DNA of 5,024 nt from Bifidobacterium breve (GTDB taxonomy: Bacteria; Actinomycetota; Acidimicrobiia; IMCC26256), in contig CAMDSG010000136.1 of NCBI GenBank assembly GCA_945907055.1, forward strand, positions 1 through 5,024, read 5' to 3'. A program made the position numbers and the translations under genes. Positions 1-4,861 of the stretch are shown here, in pieces; within the stretch, counting starts at the first letter, position 1; every line of letters starts with the position of its first letter. The notes beneath the pieces were generated by a model that did no database searches, had not been told where the DNA came from, and worked only from the letters and a program-made list of their open reading frames with translations.

Positions 1-471
1 GGACAGTTCCTCTACTCAGTTGCGTATCGACTGACCGGCAATCAAGAGGACGCGAGAGACATCGTGCAGGAATCGCTTCTGCGGGTGCGTCGCGGACTCG
101 AGACATATACGCCAGGAACGCTCGAGGGATGGTTGGCTCGCATCGTGACAAATGTTTTTCTTGATGACGTGCGCAAGCGCAGGCGACGACCCACCAGCGC
201 GCTCCCAGAGAACCCCGACCTAGTACTCCCGCCGAGTGCATCTGCGGATGATGTCTCAAGAGCATCTGGGCTCTCCGCAGAGATTCAGCAAGCGATTAAT
301 TCACTCCCCGAAGATTTTAGAGTCGCGGTTGTTCTCTGCGATGTAGCCGATCAATCGTATGAAGAGATATCTGCGAGTCTCGGCGTACCGGTCGGCACAG
401 TACGTTCGCGTATTCATCGTGGGAGGCGTCTCCTTCGAAGTGCGTTAATTGAGTCTGGGGTGATGGAGTGA
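1..471 (+). CDS. sigE: ECF RNA polymerase sigma factor, SigE-like (5' partial)
   Basis: The reading frame is open from base 1, so the start lies before the window; 156 residues are visible. Residues 1-63 are sigma region 2: YRLTGNQEDARDIVQES is the core-binding and -10 helix segment, followed by GTLEGWLARIVTN and FLDDVRKRRRR. Residues 64-90 form the variable linker. Residues from about 91 to 150 are region 4, with LPEDFRVAVVLCDV, then the helix-turn-helix YEEISASLGVPVGTVRSRIHRGR that reads the -35 element. From memory, this pattern (NQ.DA.D..QE, PGT.EGWL.RI.TN.FLD, VLCD...YEEI...LGV..GTVRSRIHRGR) is very close to mycobacterial SigE, an envelope and surface stress sigma factor. The stop overlaps the next gene's GTG start by 4 nt, indicating translational coupling to an anti-sigma factor. 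A ribosomal or GTG internal start at 64 would cut region 2 and is rejected. The exact ECF subgroup is an inference. Confidence 0.95.
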   Translation, partial: GQFLYSVAYRLTGNQEDARDIVQESLLRVRRGLETYTPGTLEGWLARIVTNVFLDDVRKRRRRPTSALPENPDLVLPPSASADDVSRASGLSAEIQQAINSLPEDFRVAVVLCDVADQSYEEISASLGVPVGTVRSRIHRGRRLLRSALIESGVME

Positions 472-989
472 GTACCGGTGCACCAATGAACCCTGCAGAA
501 CTCTTCGATCTAGCGTCTGCATATCTCGATGGTGAGATGAGCATTGAGGAATCAACCTCATTTGAGTCAGAGCTTGACGCGTCGCCCGAGTTGAGCGACG
601 AACTCCTCAAAACAACGGAACTGCGTGGTCTACTGCGCGCTAATGGCCACGAAGTAATGCCCGCCGGGATGCTCAACCTCATAATTGCTGTAGTGGGCGC
701 TGCTGAAGACCTCCCCAGCGGGCTCAACGCCGATGCAGGGGAGAGCGAATCCGCGAGTGAAGTCGTAACGATTAGTGAGAGGTCTAGATCGCAGCGACGA
801 GTCGTAAAGTGGTTTGCTGGAGTCGCCGCTGCTGCGTGCCTCGTTGTCGTGGTTGGTATGCCGACCACTGGGTCAGTATCTCCACCAATCGCCGCATCAG
901 TGCAGACTCACGCAGCGCGATCAAGTCTCGACGAACCCGCTGTTGAGAAGATGTCGGCAGTCTCAGTCAGCGCAGGATTCTTAAGATGA
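468..989 (+). CDS. Membrane-anchored anti-sigma factor, zinc-ligand-less
   Basis: This 173-residue protein directly follows the ECF sigma gene and overlaps it by 4 nt (GTGA), so it is most likely the cognate anti-sigma factor. Residues 12-60 resemble the anti-sigma domain (FDLASAYLDGEMSIEE, then FESELDASPELSDEL). In zinc anti-sigma proteins the second stretch normally reads like HLxxCPxC; here the ligand positions are E35, S39 and L42, so the HxxxCxxC motif is absent. A charged linker (about 80-111) leads to one membrane helix (about 112-131, KWFAGVAAAACLVVVVG). A short extracytoplasmic tail of about 42 residues follows, where MucB/RseB-type proteins and site-1 proteases act in homologous systems. 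The GTG at 468 has GGGG at 457-460 as a possible ribosome site; an ATG at 486 is an alternative start. The gene overlaps the next by 4 nt (ATGA). The role is well supported by context; regulated proteolysis is inferred. Confidence 0.85.
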   Translation: MSTGAPMNPAELFDLASAYLDGEMSIEESTSFESELDASPELSDELLKTTELRGLLRANGHEVMPAGMLNLIIAVVGAAEDLPSGLNADAGESESASEVVTISERSRSQRRVVKWFAGVAAAACLVVVVGMPTTGSVSPPIAASVQTHAARSSLDEPAVEKMSAVSVSAGFLR

Positions 990-2110
990 ATCGATCGCAT
1001 GCGCAATCGCGAAGAAACAGCCAACAAAACAAGACCACAAGCATGAGCGGTCGATCCTTGTTCTCTCGATTGCCATTAGGGGTATTTCTGGTAGGCGTTG
1101 GGTCCTTCATGGCGTTGAGTGCTGCGTCGTCAGGAGCCGGTGCGAGTATCGCCATTGATCTGGATAACCCACTAGGGGCTGCCCAAGACGCGGCCTTGTC
1201 GCATTCATACGACGCGACATTGACAACTACTTGGCTCTCGCAGGGCGGATTAAGGACGCGCAGAATTACTGTAAATGCGAATGGCGAACGGGTCTCCGTG
1301 TTAGGTGAACGAAAGTTGCTCTCCTCGGGATCGCTGCGAGCAGTTCAGCGCGGGGGTAGTTGGCACTCAATCTGGACAACCCCTGTAACTCTTCGTGGCC
1401 CCGCTTTATCTAAAAAGTATGTTGTGACACTCGGCGGTCCCTCTACCGTTGCAGGGCGTGCCACTACTCAGGTAGTTATTGCCGATCGCAGAGGGCGTCT
1501 GCGAGATCTCATCGACATTGATTCCGAGAATGGATTGATGCTCCGCAGAGAGCAGCGGGACGAAAGAGGAGAGACGCTGCGGATCACAGTATTCGAGAAG
1601 ATCAGCGTAATGAATGAAGCCGAGCAATCGCCCGGCGTGCTCAAGCCTGGTGCGACGCCCCCCGGTGGAGCGAAGCCTGCTAAGTCAAAGGATGCGAGTG
1701 CCGCCCCGCGTACTGCCCTCACCGTTGATGCCCCATTTGTGCTTTTTAGGCGCCTCCCTGGCGGATTCACGCTTGTTGGAAAATACGTAGCACAAGGGAA
1801 TGGACGTGAACTTTTTTACTCCGACGGATTGAACAGCGTCTCAGTATTTGAGTGGGAGGGCTCGATAGAGCCAGGTTCCTTGCCCTCCGGCGGAGAATGG
1901 CACCGTGCTCCTAATGGCGAGATGCGCAGTTATGACTCTCCAGTTGGAATTGTGAGCGTCTGGGATGCCGACGGTATGACATTTACAGTCGTGAGTGAAG
2001 CAACTGCACTTGAGACGGCTCGAATCGTTGCGGCTCTCCCACAGGACACAAAGACTGAAGGGTTCGAGAGGATCAGCAGATTCTTGGTCGGGCCGTTTAG
2101 TTGGGGTTAA
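986..2110 (+). CDS. MucB/RseB-like sigma-E regulatory protein, exported
   Basis: A 374-residue protein with a basic N-terminus and a hydrophobic segment at about 29-48 (signal peptide or signal anchor). Residues about 65-210 form a beta-rich domain of the LolA/RseB N-terminal type (SYDATLTTTW, VVIADRRGRLRDLIDID, GLMLRREQRDERGE). A P/G/A/K-rich linker spans about 212-245. Residues about 248-352 look like the MucB/RseB C-terminal domain: LPGGFTLVG, then ELFYSDGLNSVSVFEWEG, and finally MTFTVVSEATALETARIVAAL, which matches the usual TVVGEVP...R.IA ending. In proteobacteria RseB/MucB binds the outer part of the membrane anti-sigma factor and shields it from site-1 proteolysis until lipid or lipopolysaccharide signals release it. 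Here the ATG overlaps the anti-sigma stop by 4 nt, with AGGA at 974-977 as ribosome site, so all three genes are probably co-translated. The ligand is unknown; a monoderm cell would have no lipopolysaccharide. It could be annotated only as an outer-membrane-lipoprotein-sorting-like protein, but the C-terminal match favours MucB/RseB. Confidence 0.8.
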   Translation: MNRSHAQSRRNSQQNKTTSMSGRSLFSRLPLGVFLVGVGSFMALSAASSGAGASIAIDLDNPLGAAQDAALSHSYDATLTTTWLSQGGLRTRRITVNANGERVSVLGERKLLSSGSLRAVQRGGSWHSIWTTPVTLRGPALSKKYVVTLGGPSTVAGRATTQVVIADRRGRLRDLIDIDSENGLMLRREQRDERGETLRITVFEKISVMNEAEQSPGVLKPGATPPGGAKPAKSKDASAAPRTALTVDAPFVLFRRLPGGFTLVGKYVAQGNGRELFYSDGLNSVSVFEWEGSIEPGSLPSGGEWHRAPNGEMRSYDSPVGIVSVWDADGMTFTVVSEATALETARIVAALPQDTKTEGFERISRFLVGPFSWG

Positions 2111-2233
2111 GCCAAAAAACTCAAGCAGCCAAAACTAAAGCAGACGAACTTAAAGGGTGATGTTCAAGATGAGCTTTGAACGCATGCCTAAGGCTTGAAT
2201 AGAGCAGATTCGCAGCGGTGGTCTATCTCTGGC
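2111..2233. other. Convergent intergenic gap, no clear terminator
   Basis: This gap separates the sigma operon from the convergent whiB gene. It contains a 6-bp inverted repeat, GTTCAA (2162-2167) and TTGAAC (2176-2181), with an 8-nt loop. A second CTTGAA at 2194-2199 could pair with TTCAAG at 2163-2168 instead. Neither hairpin is GC-rich or followed by a T run on either strand, so an intrinsic terminator is not supported. Confidence 0.4.
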
Positions 2234-2551
2234 CTAGGTGGCTGCCAGTCGTCGATCGCGTAGAATTCGTCGTCGCTCCCGCTCGGAGGTGCCACCCCAT
2301 ACTCCATGCTCTATGCGGTAGGTAAGCGCATACTCGCGGCACGCTTCCTTTACTGGGCACTCACCACAGATGCGCCTGGCCTTATCAACACCAACACCAT
2401 CGGATGGGAAGAACATGCCTGGCGCATGGTCGCGGCAGAGGCCGTCGGCCATCCAAGGCTGTGTCGTCTCCGGTGGAGCCTGATTGGTAGCTGAATTTAC
2501 GTTGTTTTGCGGCACCTTGTTTTGTCTCTGGGTAGTTGCGGTTTGATTCAT
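2234..2551 (-). CDS. WhiB-family iron-sulfur transcriptional regulator
   Basis: A 105-residue WhiB-like protein. The four invariant cysteines that bind a 4Fe-4S cluster are C39, C62, C65 and C71 (C-x22-C-x2-C-x5-C), in WMADGLCRDHAPGMFFP and ARRICGECPVKEACREYAL. The family's turn motif is present as GVWGG (83-87), followed by SERERRRILRDRR, the basic C-terminal region that contacts DNA in the family. WhiB proteins usually bind the primary sigma factor's region 4 and act as redox- or NO-responsive regulators. The wording around FFPSDG and SERERRR is nearer to WhiB/WhiB2-type than to WhiB7-type proteins, but I do not assign a paralogue. Residues 1-32 are a Q/N/T/P-rich, low-complexity extension. 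The ATG at 2551 has only AAAGAG as a weak ribosome site; M34 (ATG at 2452-2450) is an alternative start that would keep the whole cysteine core. The gene is divergent from htrA and convergent with the sigma operon. Confidence 0.95.
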   Translation of the reverse strand: MNQTATTQRQNKVPQNNVNSATNQAPPETTQPWMADGLCRDHAPGMFFPSDGVGVDKARRICGECPVKEACREYALTYRIEHGVWGGTSERERRRILRDRRLAAT

Positions 2552-2563
2552 AGTTATCTCTTT

Positions 2564-2589
2564 AACGCCTGGAGGCCTGATGGGGTTCC
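2564..2589 (-). promoter_or_regulatory. Candidate ECF sigma promoter for whiB
   Basis: On the minus strand a GGAAC -35 element (2589-2585, preceded by another G) is followed after 17 nt by CGTT (2567-2564) and then AA. This fits the general ECF pattern GGAAC...CGTT, with spacing like that described for SigR/SigH-type promoters (GGAAT-N18-GTT). It points into whiB, 12 nt upstream of the annotated ATG, which implies a leader of only a few nucleotides. Spacing and sequence match the htrA-facing element exactly. Use in the cell is inferred. Confidence 0.6.
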
Positions 2590-2661
2590 CGATCCTCAGT
2601 AATTCTTAGGCGCTCTTGCTTCTGGGCCTCCCGACGCATTCCCCCAACACCCAAATCTAAA

Positions 2662-2706
2662 TAAGACGGGGTTAGTTAAGACGGGGTTACTTAAAATGGC
2701 GTTAGT
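2662..2706. repeat. 15-bp tandem repeat, three copies
   Basis: Three head-to-tail 15-bp units: TAAGACGGGGTTAGT (2662-2676), TAAGACGGGGTTACT (2677-2691) and TAAAATGGCGTTAGT (2692-2706). Units 1 and 2 differ at one position; unit 3 has three changes from unit 1. A partial AATGGCG follows at 2707-2713. The array lies upstream of both ECF-type promoters, between them, so it could be a cluster of regulator sites or simply slippage-derived sequence. Confidence 0.85.
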
Positions 2707-2726
2707 AATGGCGCGATTGACAACTA

Positions 2727-2744
2727 ATGACATACTCAAGTCAT
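2727..2744. repeat. Short inverted repeat, possible operator
   Basis: ATGAC (2727-2731) and GTCAT (2740-2744) form a 5-bp inverted repeat with an 8-nt spacer. An overlapping CATAC (2731-2735)/GTATG (2747-2751) pair is also present. The shape is that of a small dimer operator, but short repeats like this arise by chance. Confidence 0.3.
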
Positions 2745-2805
2745 AGGTATGCGAGTGAAATATCGTCGTCTCGGGTATTGGGGCCGAAACAATCTCCACC
2801 TCTCC

Positions 2806-2831
2806 GGAACGATTCTGCCCTTTTCAGCGTT
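2806..2831 (+). promoter_or_regulatory. Candidate ECF sigma promoter for htrA
   Basis: GGAAC (2806-2810), 17-nt spacer, CGTT (2828-2831) followed by AA. This is the general ECF promoter form and has the same elements and spacing as the whiB-facing one. It implies transcription starting near 2838 and an htrA leader of roughly 130 nt that carries the inverted repeat and palindrome below. HtrA-type proteases are classic targets of envelope-stress ECF sigma factors, so control by the SigE-like factor encoded upstream is a reasonable inference. Confidence 0.65.
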
Positions 2832-2853
2832 AATTTCCGCGATGGAGAATGTT

Positions 2854-2886
2854 TGTTACCTAAGTATTGACAAAGCAGAGGTAACA
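2854..2886 (+). repeat. 7-bp inverted repeat in the inferred htrA leader
   Basis: TGTTACC (2854-2860) and GGTAACA (2880-2886) are perfect reverse complements with a 19-nt spacer. It could be a leader RNA stem or a spaced operator. It lies just downstream of the candidate ECF promoter and just upstream of the 16-bp palindrome. Confidence 0.5.
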
Positions 2887-2893
2887 CCACCGC

Positions 2894-2909
2894 TGAGACT
2901 GCAGTCTCA
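2894..2909. promoter_or_regulatory. Perfect 16-bp palindrome, candidate operator
   Basis: TGAGACTGCAGTCTCA equals its own reverse complement over all 16 bases; flanking bases do not extend it. In DNA it could bind a dimeric regulator. In RNA it could fold as a 6-bp stem with a UGCA loop. It sits about 60 nt downstream of the candidate ECF -10 and 59 nt before the htrA start codon, so a bound protein would act as a roadblock rather than by promoter occlusion. I do not recognise the motif. Confidence 0.55.
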
Positions 2910-2957
2910 ATCCCAACTCTCTAAATGTTCCGTAAGACGATTACTCAAAAATAATAT

Positions 2958-2963
2958 GGAGGA
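2958..2963 (+). promoter_or_regulatory. Strong ribosome binding site for htrA
   Basis: GGAGGA is a near-complete Shine-Dalgarno sequence with a 5-nt spacer to the ATG at 2969. It fixes the htrA start and is much stronger than the sites of the other genes in the window. Confidence 0.85.
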
Positions 2964-2968
2964 TCCAA

Positions 2969-4327
2969 ATGAGCGCTGACTTCGACGATTCAGACTCCAG
3001 CAACTCACAAGATTTCGAGCCATCGGAGATGCCCGATCCTCTAGAGAGCAGCGAGGGTTGGTGGGTTGAGGATGACTACTCACAGGGCGTTGACGGCTCG
3101 GAGCCAGTATTCGAGCCTGAGGCATGGGCTCCGCCCAGCACCGCCCCACTCTTAGGTGCGGTATCAGACCAGGTGGCACCGATCCCCAACACCGCTCCAT
3201 CTTCGGCCGGACGCGGGCGTCAGTTTGTTGTTGGGATAGTGGTCGGTGCGCTTATTGGTGGCGCAGTCGGTGGAGGGGTAGCCGCACTTGTCTCGCGCGG
3301 GGATACACAGATAATCACTCAGCCAAATCCGGTCGTCAACGAGGTACGCAATACATCTCGCCTTGCTATTGCCCAAGATATTCAGGGAATCGTCGCGCGT
3401 GTGGAGCCTGCCGTGGTAGCGATACGCACCGGCGCTGCAGTCGACGAGGGACTATTCACGGGGAGAGGACCATCCTCTGGTGGCGAGGGGACAGGTTTTG
3501 TAATCTCATCTGATGGCATCATCGTCACTAACAGCCACGTCATCGATGGTGCGGACGGGCGTATTGAGGTTGTCTTTAATGACGGTACTGTTCGCAAGGC
3601 AACAGTTCTTGGTGACAGCCCGGAGCTAGACCTAGCAGTAGTACAGGCCGCGAATGTCTCAGGCCTCCCGATCGCTCGACTCGGTAGCAGCGACGAACTA
3701 GTTGTCGGTGATGACGTCGTCGCAATCGGTAATGCTCTCGCCCTCGATGGAACTCTAAGTGTGACGCGCGGAATCATCTCAGCGAAGGGTCGAACTGTCT
3801 CAACAACTGCAAGTACGAGTCTCTTGAACATGCTCCAGACCGATGCTGCGATTAACCCAGGTAACTCGGGTGGTCCGCTTCTTAACTCACGGGGCGAGGT
3901 AATCGGTATCAATACCGCTATTGCAGATCCGGGCGACTCGCAGAATGTTGGTTTTGCAATCGCTATTGACTCCGCTCGTCCGATCATTGATCAACTCCGA
4001 GCAGGTAAAGAGATTGAGCTCGCTTACCTTGGAATTCAGAGCAAGACGGTGACCCCTGCCATAGCGAAGGAACTCAATCTCGCAACTCAGACAGGTGCAG
4101 TCATCGTGAAAGTGACCCCTGGGACTGGAGCCGCTGATGCAGGGCTGAAGGTCAATGATGTAATCGTTGCAGTCGGCTCTCAAGAGGTTCGAAGAGCAGA
4201 TGATGTCGGCTCCGCTATTCGTGGGCAGAGCCCAGGGGCGACGCTAAAGATCACTGTTGAGAGAGATGGAGCTCGCAAGGTCATCGAGGTGAGACTCGGG
4301 GCGGTACCGCTCAGCGAAATTGGTTAA
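2969..4327 (+). CDS. htrA: Membrane-anchored HtrA/DegP serine protease, one PDZ
   Basis: A 452-residue S1C-family protease. Residues 1-80 form an acidic, Ser/Pro-rich cytoplasmic tail with no arginine or lysine until R82. RGR at 82-84 and a glycine-rich membrane helix (about 86-108) place the rest outside the membrane. The trypsin-like domain spans about 135-345, with catalytic H190 (TNSHVID), D221 (ELDLAVV) and S300 (INPGNSGGPLLN). A single PDZ domain follows at about 352-445 (AYLGIQ, TGAVIVKVTPGTGAADAGLKVNDVIVAV), and the protein ends soon after. The order matches actinobacterial HtrA/PepD enzymes, which degrade or refold damaged exported proteins and can feed back on anti-sigma factors. 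The start is set by GGAGGA 5 nt upstream. The gene lies downstream of the sigma/anti-sigma/MucB operon with whiB between them on the other strand, so it needs its own promoter, for which a GGAAC-N17-CGTT element is present. Function is very secure; the specific substrate is unknown. Confidence 0.97.
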   Translation: MSADFDDSDSSNSQDFEPSEMPDPLESSEGWWVEDDYSQGVDGSEPVFEPEAWAPPSTAPLLGAVSDQVAPIPNTAPSSAGRGRQFVVGIVVGALIGGAVGGGVAALVSRGDTQIITQPNPVVNEVRNTSRLAIAQDIQGIVARVEPAVVAIRTGAAVDEGLFTGRGPSSGGEGTGFVISSDGIIVTNSHVIDGADGRIEVVFNDGTVRKATVLGDSPELDLAVVQAANVSGLPIARLGSSDELVVGDDVVAIGNALALDGTLSVTRGIISAKGRTVSTTASTSLLNMLQTDAAINPGNSGGPLLNSRGEVIGINTAIADPGDSQNVGFAIAIDSARPIIDQLRAGKEIELAYLGIQSKTVTPAIAKELNLATQTGAVIVKVTPGTGAADAGLKVNDVIVAVGSQEVRRADDVGSAIRGQSPGATLKITVERDGARKVIEVRLGAVPLSEIG

Positions 4328-4524
4328 AGATGGCGATGCTCTAGAAGAACACCTGCATGCTTTGGTCGGCTCAGCCTCTGATCCCCCTAAATTGCTCTGC
4401 TTATGTGCTCATCTCATCTTTTGCTAGAGCCCGACGTAGGGGAGCAACCCTGCGAGCGCATAGGGTAAGGAGATAAGAGGGCTGTTGCCAGCCTCAGAGA
4501 TGACTAAAGCGGGAGCTAGAGAAT
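4328..4524. other. Intergenic region between htrA and small gene
   Basis: No gene is seen here. Two modest stem-loops are visible. ACCCTGC (4447-4453) can pair with GC..AGGGT (4458-4466), with a 2-nt bulge. GGCTG (4480-4484) and CAGCC (4489-4493) form a 5-bp stem with a TTGC loop. Neither is followed by a T run, so they are not good intrinsic terminators. I see no convincing -35/-10 pair for the downstream gene. Confidence 0.4.
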
Positions 4525-4794
4525 ATGGCTATGGATCAGGATCAAGTTGAGCAATCACAACCGGTAGGCCACGTTCGCGTCGTCTACTTGGGACCAGTTG
4601 CACCCCACTGGGAAGTAGTTGAGGTATTCGGCGATAGCCGCACCATTAGTGAGTTTCGCCAGCGCGCGCTTGCCCGCCTGCAGCTCCTTCCCCCGCACGA
4701 CCCTCAGTGCAGACGCAACCGCGAGCGAGTTGTTCGCGATGCAGAGCGAGAGCGGTTGATCCTTCAGTGGGATCTCGGGTACGAGGAGAACTAA
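4525..4794 (+). CDS. Small charged protein of unknown function
   Basis: An 89-residue protein that I do not recognise. It has no signal peptide, membrane segment or cysteine pair (one Cys at 62). Residues 15-40 look like a compact beta-rich start (VGHVRVVYLGPVAPHWEVVEVFG). The rest is probably helical and rich in Arg/Glu (EFRQRALARLQLL, then RRNRERVVRDAERERLILQWDLG). An HDPQ motif and the Arg/Glu-rich helix could suit nucleic acid or protein binding, but that is speculation. GGGAG at 4511-4515 lies 9 nt before the ATG at 4525, which favours this start over the ATG two codons on. It stands alone between htrA and a convergent phoU, and is followed by a stem-loop. A similar-length frame on the opposite strand is less likely because it lacks a clear ribosome site and family features. 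Confidence 0.7.
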   Translation: MAMDQDQVEQSQPVGHVRVVYLGPVAPHWEVVEVFGDSRTISEFRQRALARLQLLPPHDPQCRRNRERVVRDAERERLILQWDLGYEEN

Positions 4795-4801
4795 CTCTCT
4801 A

Positions 4802-4840
4802 ACGAGTAGCACCGGATCCAAAAGGATCGAGACTGCTCGT
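4802..4840. terminator. Nested stem-loop between convergent genes
   Basis: An outer stem ACGAGTAG (4802-4809) pairs with CTGCTCGT (4833-4840), 8 bp with one G-T pair. Inside it GATCC (4815-4819) and GGATC (4824-4828) close an AAAA loop. The two stems are separated by 5-nt and 4-nt internal loop strands. It lies 8 nt past the small gene's stop and in the 3' region of the convergent phoU. There is no T run on either side, so it may be a transcript-end structure rather than a standard intrinsic terminator. Confidence 0.4.
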
Positions 4841-4861
4841 AGAAGATAGAACTTATGCCGA

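Larger units (their letters stand above)
2552..2968. promoter_or_regulatory. Divergent whiB-htrA intergenic control region
   Basis: This 417-nt stretch between two divergent genes has no convincing coding sequence. It holds, in order: an ECF-type promoter reading left into whiB, a 15-bp tandem repeat, a short ATGAC/GTCAT inverted repeat, an ECF-type promoter reading right into htrA, a 7-bp inverted repeat, a perfect 16-bp palindrome, a diverged extra copy of the tandem repeat unit, and a strong htrA ribosome site. The individual elements are listed separately. The density of repeats is high for a region of this size and suggests control by more than one regulator. Confidence 0.7.

Noticed and set aside
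317..868. 183-codon antisense frame across the sigma and anti-sigma genes
   Set aside because: It overlaps two recognised coding regions joined by a 4-nt overlap and shows no domain.
2162..2181. GTTCAA/TTGAAC hairpin as the terminator of the sigma operon or whiB
   Set aside because: The stem is only 6 bp, AT-rich, and lacks a T run on both strands.
2734..2740. ACTCAAG as half of an HspR-type HAIR site
   Set aside because: The matching CTTGAGT arm 7 nt away is absent on either side.
2717..2744. TTGACA (2717-2722) as the -35 of a housekeeping promoter
   Set aside because: No TATAAT-like hexamer at 16-18 nt; the best candidates there (GTCATA, TCATAG) are poor.
2867..2895. A second TTGACA (2867-2872) upstream of htrA
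   Set aside because: The bases 16-18 nt downstream are GC-rich (ACCGCT region) and give no -10 element.
2749..2979. 76-codon frame running through the intergenic region into the htrA start
   Set aside because: It overlaps the promoter, inverted repeat, palindrome and htrA ribosome site, has no ribosome site of its own and no family-like sequence.
3382..3987. 201-codon antisense frame inside htrA
   Set aside because: It is the shadow of a conserved protease domain and reads as low-complexity S/P/T/R sequence.
4338..4430. GCTCTAG and CTAGAGC as a long-range inverted repeat
   Set aside because: Seven bases with 79 nt between them is well within chance for a gap of this size.
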